DNA of 64,000 nt from Caenorhabditis remanei (taxonomy: Eukaryota; Nematoda; Chromadorea; Rhabditida; Rhabditidae), in assembly GCF_010183535.1 (NCBI RefSeq), contig NC_071333.1:11220587-11284586 (forward strand), written 5' to 3'. A program made the position numbers and the translations under genes. Under the pieces are notes generated by a model. The model saw nothing but the letters and a program-made list of their open reading frames with translations. It had not been told where the DNA came from and searched no databases. Below, one piece after another: positions 1 to 11,186 of the stretch (position 1 is its first letter; every line of letters begins with the position of its first letter).

Positions 1-910
1 AGACTCGGATATGTGAAACGATGGAGGGACTCGACCCACTCATCAACTGGCGGAAAGCATCGCGAAAATTGAATCCGATGTGGACTTTTTAAAACATATG
101 GAGCTCTCCATCTGGCTAAGATGCCGCTTTCTTCCATAAGCTCCCACTTTTCCCAGTGAACCGGTTGAATTCTGAAGCATCCGATGCTTAGATTCTCGTA
201 TTCTATGCACATGGTGAACATTTTTCCGATTTTAACACGCTAAGAAGTAGTACGATCTCGCCCCAGACGGCTCGAACGATCGTATCGAGTCTACTTCTTA
301 CTCATCGCATAGAGTTGATTTCATCACATTTTACCCCGTTCATGAATCTCGAATTCAAGAAGGGCTTTTTCTCAATACGTGTAGACTTGTAATAGACGAG
401 GTAACTGTTTTAATCGGACTGTCTCGGTTTCGAGACAGCTGCTTATCTGTACTTAGTACATCTGCACCAAATATCGTCGGTTGACGAGGAATTCGATGGA
501 AATCAGAAGTACCGAATGATGCTCAAAATAAATATATCCGGGGACATATTATGAATTTTTCACTCCTAGGTCGTGGTGATGGGATTCCGGAAGACCGTTC
601 AATCTTGCTGGAATTCATGACCACTTCTAAGGAGTACCCATTGGAGACGGAGAGTTCGACACGGGTAGCTCGAAAGCAATTTGCCTCAAACGATCGGTCT
701 ACAAATGGGTTGCGAGGAGCATGGCTAATTATATTTGTCTTTGTTTGATTCAGAATTTGATCAACACCTTCACCATTATATCATTTATTAGTAAATGACC
801 GAGGGGTCATGGGTGGATAAAACAATTGGAGGCCGTGCCAAAAACTGGAGACCTAATAAACTTTCAGCAGTAGCTATTAGCGAGTAGGGAAGAGAACGAG
901 GGGTGAATGA
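1..910. other. Gene-free stretch inside the CGAGG-rich block
   Basis: No exon with usable splice sites or a convincing reading frame is visible. The plus strand carries CGAGG copies near 398, 485, 713, 799 and 898. A TTTATT at 783-788 (AATAAA on the minus strand) lies about 120 bases beyond the stop of the minus-strand gene at 911 and probably serves as its polyadenylation signal. Confidence 0.5.
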
Positions 911-3444
911 TTAACGACCGGGTTCGTCGTGGCGATCCCGAGGACGTGCGGGAGCCGAGTGGCCGCCACATCTGCATTGATTACCCGAGATTCTGCAGAG
1001 TTGCGGAACGAGGGTTTTATCAATCCAGACGAGCCACCAGCTGCGACTTTCCAGGCGATAAACACGCATGCTCGGGAGGGCAACTTCAAACGAGGTCTTT
1101 CCTCCGTGCAGTAGCTCAACAACACATTCCGACATGCGTACCGGTGCCGAGGCTCCGGTTGTAGCGATCTGACGAAAAGCGTGAAGCGATGCTTTACAAA
1201 ATTCGTAATAACGCTCCAATTCGCCTGCGTCACATCTGTTGAGCTCATCCGTCCTTTCAGAATTGCCCGTAAGAGTGAGTTGCATCGTTTGGACTCGGGA
1301 GATGATTTGAGGTTTTTGCTCAGGAAATGGGTAAACTAGAAGAATATCCATGACCTCCAACGAGGGAAACCGGTGACGATAATTAAAAGCTTGGCGACGG
1401 ACGTCGAGGAAGTCGATGACTGCCTGAACCTCCAATTCGCGAGCTCTTTCTCGCTCTTCGGATATGCCGATATCAATGAGTCCTCTCAAATCCTCCGAAT
1501 AGGGGAATCGATGACGAGGGGCATTGAATCTAGCGAATCCGTCGAGTGGTTCCTCCATCCAACGTCTTACAATGTCAATCATAATGGGGTCTTCGAAGAG
1601 ACGCAACGTTGGAATAACCATAAAAACCTCTCGGAAATTAAAATCGACTCTTTCGTAAGCCAATCGAACATATGCACTAGGGGCGCCAGCCAGTCCTTGA
1701 CCGAGATCCGCCAAAAATCGAACGTAGCGAGCGAGGGTAACGTCAGTTACTTCTTCGCTGACTCTTTCATCATCGAACTGCCCCGTCAGAATCAACTGCC
1801 AGGTCTGGATGCGCCACAATATGGCTGGTCTAAACGTGGGAGTATCTGCTGAGTTAAACTCAGCGACGGCGAGGGCACAGACTTTGAAAGTATATCGATC
1901 ATCCGACATACAATTGATGTAATTACGGATGTATTGGAGGACGAGGTGGGACCAGCGTTCTTCCCTGTACAGTTCGACATTGTCCGTCTCGACACCATTT
2001 TCCATTGTAAAAACAGTCCCGCGAGGGGAGGCCAGGATACGATTCGAGATTTGAATCATCTCCTCTCTCAGAGTACCGGCTGGGCTCTGCATCACGATTC
2101 TATTCTGAAGGCGTTGATCCGCCACTACTGGAGGATTCGCCTGGATGTAGGTGCGGAAGGACTCAACGAGGGCGTCGATATTTTCCATGGCCTGTGGCTC
2201 ACGCTCCTACAAGCATTAAGTTACTACTGTATAGTTTATAAGTCGCCATAACGGCTATCTTACTTCATGAACGAGGGGGACACGAGGATCGCCGTTGTTC
2301 GGAAGCTCGACAACACGGGCACCTTGATTCTGAAATCAGTAAGACTGTCTTTCTAAGAATGATCTTTCTCTGTTCTCACTTGGTTCAAACCGAGGGCATA
2401 AATCTCAGGTGGAAAGACGGGGTCCTCCAGAAGGTAAGTGAACTTCATGATATACGGGACCCTGCCAGAGTCACGAATTTCTCTGTAGACTCTTCGAGCT
2501 TGACGTTCGAGCAAAATGAACCATTCATGCTCGTCCCTGGTAAGGGTGACATTGACCAGTAATTCACGATGATCCAACTCCCGATTGAGAAGACCGTAGT
2601 ATGGTTTCCATCGATAGATACAGTCCGGGATTTTTCCAAACTCATCCGCTGCTGGACGAGGGAGCGCTCCGACACCACGAATGGTGAGTCCTCTATTGTG
2701 GACAAAACGGATCTCCTGATGAACGCCGAGGGGGATATAATCGTTTGGCAATGGGAATCCGAGGGAACCATTCTCTAACAACCACTTAATGCGGCGTCCT
2801 CGCTGGATTCTCAAGTCATGTACCATCTCCTGGAATTGAAGCGGGGTTCTTTCGAGGGCACAAACACCATGATAGTGTTGATGACCCTCCCGGTGGCATC
2901 TGCGGCAGCGTCTCGGCATATCACAATGAGTGTGAGACACCGATCGGCTATTACAGAAGCCACAAAATGCGTAAGTATTCGCAACCGAGAACTGTAGCTT
3001 CTCCTCGTTGGAGAGATAGAGGACGAATCCGCAGTCTTTTTCGCTGTGGTCCACGAGGGCAGCGCCAAGACAAGAGGAGCCGCACGCAGAGCAGGCGCTC
3101 GTAATCAAGTGGTCCGCCGGATCATGTTGACTCGAATATGTACCTCTAAGCATGGAACGAATCCATCTTTTGAGCCGGCAGTTGTTAGCCATATATGGCT
3201 CACGCTTAACTACTTCCCGAAGGAAGATAGCAGGGTGTGGCAACTGCTCCCTACGTAAATACCATAAGTGGCATCCACGCGATGTGGGATTGTCGAGGTA
3301 TTCGATGTCATCACCATTGATGAGGGGGACACGCTCAGCATACGAGGTCAACTCTCGGTGGATGTTCAAGATGTTTTCCGAGACATCCAAACGCTTAGCG
3401 AAATCATCCGATGGGCATAGAGGAAGCGGGTTTGCACCGTTCAT
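911..3444 (-). CDS. Large Cys/His-array protein with an internally duplicated domain (unknown family, Gag-like knuckles)
   Basis: My model has three exons, 3444-2380, 2329-2264 and 2206-911, all joined in phase 0, giving 808 residues. The ATG at 3444 lies one base after a TTCCAG acceptor, so I preferred it to an upstream in-frame ATG at 3582. Residues about 118-195 hold three clustered Cys/His groups: CxxC with HxxxxC, then CGFC...HTHC, then CRRC...GHQHYHGVC. This matches in order and spacing the array in the gene at 5569-7506. Residues about 482-583 and 655-763 are diverged copies of one domain (RIQTWQLILTG versus RVQTMQLTLTG, followed by ARYVRF versus ERYYEF). No catalytic motif is seen. 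The 3' end is uncertain: a possible donor near the end could shorten or alter the last 30 or so residues. I do not recognise the family; the knuckles suggest nucleic-acid binding. Confidence 0.6.
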
Positions 3445-3445
3445 T

Positions 3446-5568
3446 CTGGAATTTACAGATATTAGCACCGATAAACAAGTCGTCCAACCAAAATAAGGCG
3501 GGGGGTTTTTAGGAGCGAAGGGTAAAGATGTGAAACACGAACTGAACACTGGGGCTCGAACCGCCCATCTCATTTTAGCCACGTATCAACGTGGACAAGT
3601 TTATTAGTACACGTAAGAGGTCACGTTCATAATGAACGAGGAATACGAGGGGTACACGCACTAATAATTTACGTATAACCTCGTTGTGTCATATAGGTCT
3701 CAAAGTAGGTAGCTTTCTGTGACGTCTCAGTCGGCGAATGCATCTTCGAGGGTATGACCACGCATGGACGGTAAATTCAGCTGAATTTTCATCGATGCAT
3801 GAAATTAAAAGGAAGAATCCTTTTAGGTAGAGACGGTTCCTTGCTTTTCGTGATACGCTGCAGTTCGATCAGGCAGCATTAGAAAGAACTGAGGTTTCAT
3901 CTGTAGATGACTACGAGATGATATCACTTATCAAGGAGGTGACGAGCACCTTTGCCATCGTCATGGCTCAAAAACGAGCACCTTGGAACAATCGAGATAT
4001 TCCGCTGGCGGACATTTTTCAAGTCAATCAGACCGCCGCTCATGAACGATTAACTCCATTGCCCTAACGGGGGGAAGAAAATACATTGATGAACGAATTT
4101 GAGATGAAATCTCGGTACAAGAGGCACTTTCAGTTCGGTCGCTTGACGTTCCTGAAGTCGTCAGAGACGTATAGAGATAAACGAGGTGTAGTTGTCGAAG
4201 AAGCACGTCCCGAGGGCACTGACATCGTCCGACGGTACACTTGTGAGCCAGTCAGTATGCGAGGTGAATGATCCACGTAATGACAGAGCTTCAAATTCCG
4301 CTCTTGCGAAACCTGTGCCAATACGCTCCAGTTTTACCAAAGAACTTGATTCAACCGAATTTTTGCGGGCGGCGCTAAATTGAAAATATCGCGAATTTCT
4401 GTTGGTATAGTCCCGGAGGATGTTTACCGAGGAAATTCTTAGACCGAGTTGTCGGCTTGATAACAGATCGCCCGGCGCTGAAGACCAAACGACTCTCGAG
4501 TCCCGAAGGAACGATTATCGATTGAGCTGAGGCGGTGGGGGGAGTGGAATCGTATCCGAGGAACTCACATGGTCTAGATACTGCAATACGTGCGGCCGGC
4601 GTAGGATATTTTCACTCGCAGAACAAACTTAGATCTTAGACAGTCGTGTATAGTAATAGCGTTTCTGACGCACCAAATACGCTAGGCTATACCAAGTCAA
4701 CATGCACCAGATGCCTTCATATTCAGCTGATATGAATAGAATTCCAATGTACTAGCTTGATTGATAAATCGCGATTCGAACTATCTGTGAAGATTCTGAA
4801 CACAAATTATCATCTATATCCTCATTCCTTTTCTAGCTTTCGCATCATAGATCCGGAAATTAAGTATTTATCCCGAGGGATTGGACCGGTTTTTAAGATC
4901 ACAGTGATCACCGACCCGGATAACCCTGAATCTAGGCTTAAACGAGGAGCCACCTAGTATCATCGCTTCGATTACAGGTTTGGGGGTTTACCAATTGAAT
5001 TAATTTTCAATCGGAAGGGAAGATTGTACCCGATTATGAGTCAAAAACACCGAAGTGCACCAAGATAGGTCCGACATCATATGCCCGAGGGCGCTGGAAC
5101 TAGTCCAAATCGGAATACGGCGTTAGCTGCCTGCTAATTATCAACCCAAATTGCACTAAATCGGTGTCCAGAGAACCTGGAGCACTAGATTCTGTGACTG
5201 ACATACGAGGTTTATCATTTTACCCGGACTCGAGGTCATAGGGACGGATGAATCTCCTGTTAGCCTCAGAACGATCAGAAGAGCGTACTGAGTATGAGGT
5301 TTTACTTCTATTCATAACTATAGAAGGAGGGGGGTCCAGCGAATTGGCTGGCACCTCCCAGATACGTGGCATTCAGTTCGTGTTTGGACATCAGGAAACG
5401 AGGAAAAAGAGCGCTGAAACAGAAATAATAATGAGTTCGAACTCATATAAAAGCCGAGAATGAAATCGCCCGAGATCAACAACAACTGGGATTTATTAGA
5501 AAACCCGTAACAAAAATTGATAAAAAACAACAAATTTGGTTAACAGTTATAAAAATCTCGAGGGAAAT
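3446..5568. other. Gene-free gap, possibly holding a decayed gene
   Basis: No intact gene is seen. A TTTATTA at 3600-3606 resembles the minus-strand polyadenylation signals that follow the neighbouring minus-strand genes, which hints that a minus-strand gene once ended here. Only short broken minus-strand frames remain (about 4024-4321). CGAGG motifs continue at the same density, for example near 3641, 3650, 3747, 4211, 4876 and 5090. A second TTTATT at 5492-5497 suits the 3' end of the next gene. Confidence 0.35.
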
Positions 5569-7506
5569 TTAGTCGGCAGTTTCTGGCTCCTTCTTTATCG
5601 AGGATTCCGACTTTGCCACTGGGGCGAGTCTCGGTCTCTTCGCATCGTCGCGCTTTCCACTGCTTCTGTGCTTGGCGCCACGACGCTGCCACTTGGATCC
5701 ACCAAATTTCTTCGAGGGTTCGCCACCGGATCCTTTGCTGGACGAGGGGGCTAGTGCTCGGTGACTCGACGAGGCCTTCTCTTCATCAGAACCGGAGTCC
5801 GAGAAGAAGTGGTTCTCTTTAAAATCGACGTACTTTCTCTGCACGTGATATCGACCTTCTTGGCGAGGCCGAGACTGGTCGATGTATTTGCCCATGTTGG
5901 CGCCGAAGTACGAGGAATCTTCTTTAGGATCAGATTCTGAGCGATTTCCTGCTTTCGAGGTTTCTCCGGCCGAGGAAGACGGATGCTTCTGGTGGCGGGA
6001 AGGGCACAAAAGAGGATGATGCTCGCGTTCTTTGGAGGGCATGGACGGATCACATCTGAGGCAGAGACGGTGTTTCGCTTTGCAGAGTTCTGGCGAGCCA
6101 TCGCAGTCGTTTTTTCCGCAGATGATACATCTTTGCTGAGTAATCAGCGCCAGACGTTTCGATTGCAGATCGAGGTGCACGTCACAATAGGCTGCGTCGT
6201 GTGTTCCGGTGCAGTAAAAGCATTTTGTGGAACTCTGAACATTACTGAATTAAGAAATGATCTAAGAAAATCACACTACGTACGGTCTTTCGGGCTTCAT
6301 GAAGCTTTCGCTCCTCAATTTCAGCAACCTTTCGATTGTGAGCACGGTCCGAGGAAGTACCGATCGCTGCGATCTCATCGAGGGCTATCAAGACCGTGTC
6401 ATCGTGGTCGGCATCTGGTTCGAGGATGTGCTTGAAGCTGTCCTGATCCTTTTTAATTCCAGCCATTTGGATTTTTAGGTCTCTGACCTCCGTGGCCGTT
6501 TCCATCGATGACACTTTCCGTGCAATATAGCTTCTCAGTGAATCGTAGACTCTGGTGATTTTCAACGAGGTGCTTTCGAACTTTTTCCAATCGAGGGAAC
6601 CTTGCTTCAAAAGCATCTCAACTTTCTCATTTCCTTTTCCTTGACTTCTGGAGAGACGGCGTTGATCGATCGCGATCCGAGTCAGCTGCTCCAAGAAGAT
6701 ACCCATATTTTTGGAAATACCCTGGAGAGTTGTGATCGGGGCCAATCTCTCAATCATATCGGTCCATTGATCGAGGGAAGGAATACGATCAGTCAGATCT
6801 GCTTTCTTCGCGAGGGCCTCGAGGTCGGTCTTGGTTGCCAGCACTTCGAGATCTTTCTTGGTCACGTATTTGCCGAGGTCATCATGGGTGACTGAAGCTG
6901 TCGAGATGGTTTCGAGCTGATCCGAGATCTTTTTCAGCATCGCAAAAATCGTGGGAATCGTCTCCGATTCTTGGGTAGTATCGAGGAGTTGAGCTACGGC
7001 CTCTGGCATCTTTCCGTCGGTCTCATCACCGGATGTGGGCGCTGGACGTACGTCCTGGTCCTTATCTGGTGAATCCTGCGAGGGATCGACTTCGTCAGCG
7101 TTCGAGTTGACATCAACGTAGAACGCTGGCGGACCGAATAGAACCTGCTCGTTTGGCGGGAGGTCGTCCTCATTTGAGTACGATTTTCCGGCCTCATCGA
7201 GGATATGGTTGTCCTCTCCTGAACTTTCCCCATAATCGAGAAGCTCTTTCTCTTCATTTGATCCGGGCTCCACGCTAGCCGATCCGAGTCCGAAGACTGG
7301 TGGGGCGGGCGAGGATTCTGAAACAAGAAGGCTAGTCACTCTCCACTCATTATCGATCTGTTTTTACCTTTGCCGACCTCAAGGAGCTCGACGATGCGTT
7401 GCTCACTTATCGGGGGGCATGGGATCAAGGCGACCGGCGGAAGCACTTTGCGAGGGACCTGATTGTTCATCGACTCCTGGTCGTGAGTAGTGTTAGCTGC
7501 ACTCAT
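5569..7506 (-). CDS. Gag-like protein: acidic N-terminus, coiled coil, three-part zinc-knuckle array
   Basis: There are three exons, 7506-7368, 7317-6284 and 6234-5569, with clear GT/AG sites and perfect frame closure, giving 612 residues. After a Pro-rich start and an acidic stretch, residues about 160-340 are helical and likely coiled coil (repeated KKDLEVLATKTDLEALAKKADL-type heptads, only partly quoted). Residues about 396-450 contain CFYCTGTHDAAYC, a CxxCxxxHxxxxC knuckle. An Arg/Leu linker follows, then CIICGKNDC...C and CLRC...HH...C. That order is typical of BEL/Pao-type Gag proteins. The tail is rich in Ser, Lys and Arg, with a likely nuclear signal. No protease, reverse transcriptase or integrase frame lies nearby, so it may be a domesticated or stand-alone Gag. 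A polyadenylation signal sits at 5492-5497. Confidence 0.68.
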
Positions 7507-7672
7507 CTGTTTATGCTAAATCAATACAAAAATAATGATTAATTCACTGAGTCGTTTACGAAACAGATATCGAACGGGGTAAAAACCGAGTTACTGAATT
7601 ACAAGCATAAATGAGGAGTGAAGGACACAACTTTATTACGAGGTAAAAATGAACAATCAGTCTTTCTGCAAT
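7507..7672. promoter_or_regulatory. Short intergenic spacer with minus-strand polyadenylation signal
   Basis: TTTATT at 7632-7637 reads AATAAA on the minus strand, 36 bases past the stop of the gene at 7673-8467. The 5' flank of the Gag-like gene at 5569-7506 therefore lies within about 160 bases of that 3' end. The tight spacing would allow an operon, but no SL2-type evidence can be judged from sequence. Confidence 0.45.
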
Positions 7673-8467
7673 TTATGACGGCTTCCATTTGAGTGAAAAC
7701 ATCCTATCGAGGGTTCCCGATTGGAGCTTGTGATGTACCAAGAGCATCGCTTTTTGGGCGATTTGACGGATTTGACAGAAGTCTGATAGTCCGAACGCTT
7801 CATGTTGTGACAGTAGCGAGGGTAGGTATCCGCAGTTCATATCGTTTTCACGAATCAAACTCAACGAAGACAATCGTGAAGTGGAGTACCGAGGGCGAGG
7901 AGCATTTACATCAACATAATCCAAAATGGCTACGTGATAGGCTACCCACTGGTCCAATGGTGACATATCCCGAGGGATACGTGTTCCAAGAGCTTCCGGA
8001 GTCTTCTGGAGGAAGAATCCGCCGTTCAACTCGAAAGCCCGGACACTGTGCTCTCGACAACTCTCAACTTCGACGAGGATCCAAGTTGACCACACACGAT
8101 TGCGTGATGCGAAGGCGTATGCTCGAACCATCACTTCCATTGGCATTCGATCTATCCGAATCTGAAAACTAGAGGCATCATTAGATCAAACTGTCTGCTT
8201 TTTCTGGCCAACCATCGTTTTTTCGAGGTGTTTATACTCGTTTCTGCTAGAATTCACAACTTCAGATGCCCGAGGGCGATTGACGTCGAAACTCGGAGCA
8301 ACAACGAAACTAACTGACTTCTGATCCGATTTCTCAGAGCGAAAAGTCCCCTCGATGGAGCGAGAACCTGGAAAAAGTCGATTTAACCGCCCGATTCGAT
8401 CTATTTGGATACTTTTGCAAGTTTCCTCCTTTCTCAAACACGAGGGATGTCTACCGAATTGATCCAT
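7673..8467 (-). CDS. Hypothetical 247-residue protein of the CGAGG block
   Basis: The model joins 8467-8213 and 8161-7673 in phase 0. The 51-base intron has a good TTTTCAG acceptor but a weak GTTGGC donor, so the first exon is uncertain. The second exon is firmer. The ATG at 8467 follows a TTTATTTCAG acceptor by about 35 bases. The protein is basic at its N-terminus. It carries an NGGFFLQ segment followed by a WVAYHVAILDYVDVNAPRP segment. Related strings (DGGFFVK and WVDDKFVLYHINPPRP) occur in the neighbour at 9722-10333, in the reverse order. I do not recognise a domain and assign no function. An AATAAA signal follows the stop at 7632-7637 (minus). Confidence 0.45.
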
Positions 8468-9721
8468 TCTCGCTTGACGATTGGCCAAAAAGTGCTGTTA
8501 CCTGAAATAAAAGTTTAGCCGCGAAACACCGGTCTATGTAAAGCGAACAGAACAAAGATACAAACATGCAAAAACACGCTGGGGATCAATGAACACATAA
8601 AGGGGGCATTTTCGTGGGAACTTTTATCTCATATAACGACAATTATATCTAATGATTTGTGACTTCTTTAACGAAATCCCGAGGGATCTCGTTCCGGCGG
8701 TGACGAAATGCTATTTTGCATCGGCAGCTGCTCTGAAAAACGAATCTTTCATAGCAACGGAAAGAAATCACGGGGGCGTTACCATCATCTCATCATTACG
8801 TAACGGAGCTGTTCCGGTCCAACGGAATTTTCAGTTAGCAAACTTCAACAAAAAACAACAACGAGGTGAGAATATGCGAGAATTGAGACGAGGAACCTGA
8901 AACACGACCGATGTAAATGAGCTTGCTCATCTTACATCCTAAAATAGATGTCTTGTTAGAATTCTGACCTCTTATCTTACAGGCCCTTTTCGTATACTGA
9001 AAAAACCATTCAAATCAAAATTTCTCTCGTAAATGGGGGGTACCCTCCTAATTTTTTTGCACAACAATAATGTACATCTTTTGCACTTTTTACCCTTAAC
9101 AGGAAAAAAATAAATAATCCCGTTAAATTTTTTTAGAGCGGTTTGAAATTTTCGAAAATTCGAGTTGGTGTCAGTTTTTTGAAAATTTGACACTCAAAAA
9201 AAACTTTTTTTTACAAATTCAATTTTTATTCTTGAAGCCCTTGAAATTCGCTACTTTTATGCAACAATCCCTTTTCTTCAATATTACATCTAGCTAGTGA
9301 AAAAAATTAATTTAGAAAAAATTTCGAAAAAAAACTTTTTTTTCGAAAAATCTCAATTTCTCAAAAACAAGGTCACGTCACAGGAAAACCCGTTATGGCT
9401 TGTATATTCTTCGCAAAACTCATCGAATGAGCAAAAAAAATCGGTACTTTAGGGGGGGCAAATAAAGTACATTCCATGTTAAACGACTACACCGGAAGTG
9501 CGTACAGGTAACACGCAAAGTGCGTCAGCTGCCTGCTGGCTCGAAACTAGCTAAGAAAAAATTATGCGTACTTTTTCGAAACTCTCAAATTTCGCAATTC
9601 TGACCTACATGGCCATTTTCCTTGAAGGAAAAGCCATTTCCAGGCTGAAATCTACCAAGCGACAGTGCTAAAAACGTACAAGTAGTTAGTAGAACGGCCA
9701 AAGAAGCTCAAACGAGGGCTT
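8468..9721. other. Intergenic region with an AT-rich insert lacking the CGAGG motif
   Basis: CGAGG copies occur at about 8679, 8862 and 8889 and then stop until 9713. The intervening stretch, about 8925-9690, is markedly AT-rich, with runs of A and T, unlike the flanks. The 11-mer AATTCTGACCT occurs at 8960-8970 and again at 9596-9606. No gene is seen. A later insertion into the block is the simplest reading. Confidence 0.45.
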
Positions 9722-10333
9722 CTAGAGATTCCAGGTTGAAAATGCTCTTCTCAGAGACGATAATCCAGACAGGGTCTCGGCGCGGGTGGGTTCCGAGGGC
9801 CAATAATTTTGGGTACGACTAGTCGAGGGCAGCTCAAAGAGATGAGCCTCGATTTTAATATCCTCCATCATTTTTCCTTCACGGAGACCATCGGCGATTA
9901 CCGCTGCGAACGCGAGGGCTTGACACTCCGGTGGATCAGAATGATCGTAGAGCGGAGTGTCGTACCACGGGTTGCATTGGCAACGCGGATGATCTACGGG
10001 AACCGAGTTCCGCAGCCAAGTCGCGAATTCGACTTTTACGAAGAATCCTCCGTCCTGAAATACAAAACGAGGCTGAGTCGAATAGTGCTTTCTCACATGT
10101 GAATGTGGGCCTTCGGGGCATCCAGGAGGTGGTCGAGGTGGGTTGATATGATAAAGAACGAACTTATCATCTACCCATTGATACCATTTAATCGCGTCCT
10201 CCGAAAAGGACTCGAAATTGAGCGGGTCGTAGTCGACTCGTACCGACAGATACGGAGTACCGTGGGCATTGATCGAGTGAAGACTGAATCCGATCGCTGG
10301 GAAATCGAAGGGAGCACTGTCCGACAGAGGCAT
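9722..10333 (-). CDS. Hypothetical 203-residue protein of the CGAGG block
   Basis: This is a single open exon. A CTACAG acceptor ends one base before the ATG at 10333, consistent with spliced-leader trans-splicing or an upstream non-coding exon. The protein is rich in Pro, Trp and aromatic residues, with the segments WVDDKFVLYHINPPRP (about residues 52-67) and FQDGGFFVKVEF (about 91-102). It has a Cys pair in HPRCQCNPWYD and no transmembrane span or signal peptide. The DGGFF and W...NPPRP strings resemble strings in the gene at 7673-8467, so the two may be distant relatives. The family is not recognised. Confidence 0.5.
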   Translation of the reverse strand: MPLSDSAPFDFPAIGFSLHSINAHGTPYLSVRVDYDPLNFESFSEDAIKWYQWVDDKFVLYHINPPRPPPGCPEGPHSHVRKHYSTQPRFVFQDGGFFVKVEFATWLRNSVPVDHPRCQCNPWYDTPLYDHSDPPECQALAFAAVIADGLREGKMMEDIKIEAHLFELPSTSRTQNYWPSEPTRAETLSGLSSLRRAFSTWNL

Positions 10334-11186
10334 TCTGTAGGTAACTTAATACAACGGTTTTTACACGTTTCTGTGATAAATCAATGAAATGATACGATCT
10401 GAATAACGACAGTTCACTTTGAAAAAATAGTGAAAAGACCACAAAATTCCACTGATTCAAAACGGAATTGCGTAAAAATTTATAGTCCGAGGGACTCTAG
10501 AGGCTGATGCATCCGATCTGTTACGAGGGCGGTGCATCCTTCACTCCGATTTCATTATCATCCGAAATCCGTCATTCGATGAGAATCAGAATTTCTATGT
10601 TTCTAACGAGCATGATGTATTACTGGACTCTGAATTCGAGGGGTCGGCTGAGATCAGAAGAAATTAGCCTATGCCTAACGAATCATCAGCGAAGTAACTT
10701 ATCAAGTTTCCGAGGCGGCCGGGTGAAATTTCATCAAAATTCGTATCGGTGCCGTCTTCTCTTACGAGGAGTTGGCGAAGAATACGAGGGACGAATAATC
10801 ACGAGGTCAACGGGCTCTTCTAGATGTACAGAATCTGGAATCTGTCGTAACGGTTCGAGTGACTCATTCGTGTGTTCGAGACGCCTAAAATGAGCCTAAC
10901 ATGTTCATCGATTATCACAAATAGAGCTGGTTAAAACCAGATATTACCCCGACGTGGAAGACGAAAGTGAACTGGTTCAAAGAACAAGTTTTATTAAGAA
11001 AAATTTAATAGACACGTTAAGGAGAGTGAGATTGGACGAGGTATTAGGCTGATCAAGACGTCGTTGAACGCGTGAAGATGTGAAAATGTCCAGTGAGGCG
11101 GAAAAAATGCTGTCACGAGGGTGGCGAGGAAAATTGAGAGATCTTGGAAGCGCGGTTGTAACGAGATTGCAGTCTATGGAGTGGAT
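10334..11186. other. Intergenic, CGAGG-rich, no gene seen
   Basis: CGAGG copies lie near 10490, 10524, 10638, 10710, 10767, 10786, 10801, 11038, 11117 and 11125. A plus-strand open frame at 10507-10893 has no splice or family support and I do not call it. TTTATT at 10989-10994 reads AATAAA on the minus strand, about 190 bases beyond the stop of the gene at 11187. Confidence 0.45.

Noticed and set aside
551..748. Plus-strand 65-codon frame
   Set aside because: Short, no splice partners or domain, and opposite to all genes of the block.
10507..10893. Plus-strand 128-codon frame
   Set aside because: No recognisable protein composition or splice signals; probably chance openness in G+C-richer DNA.
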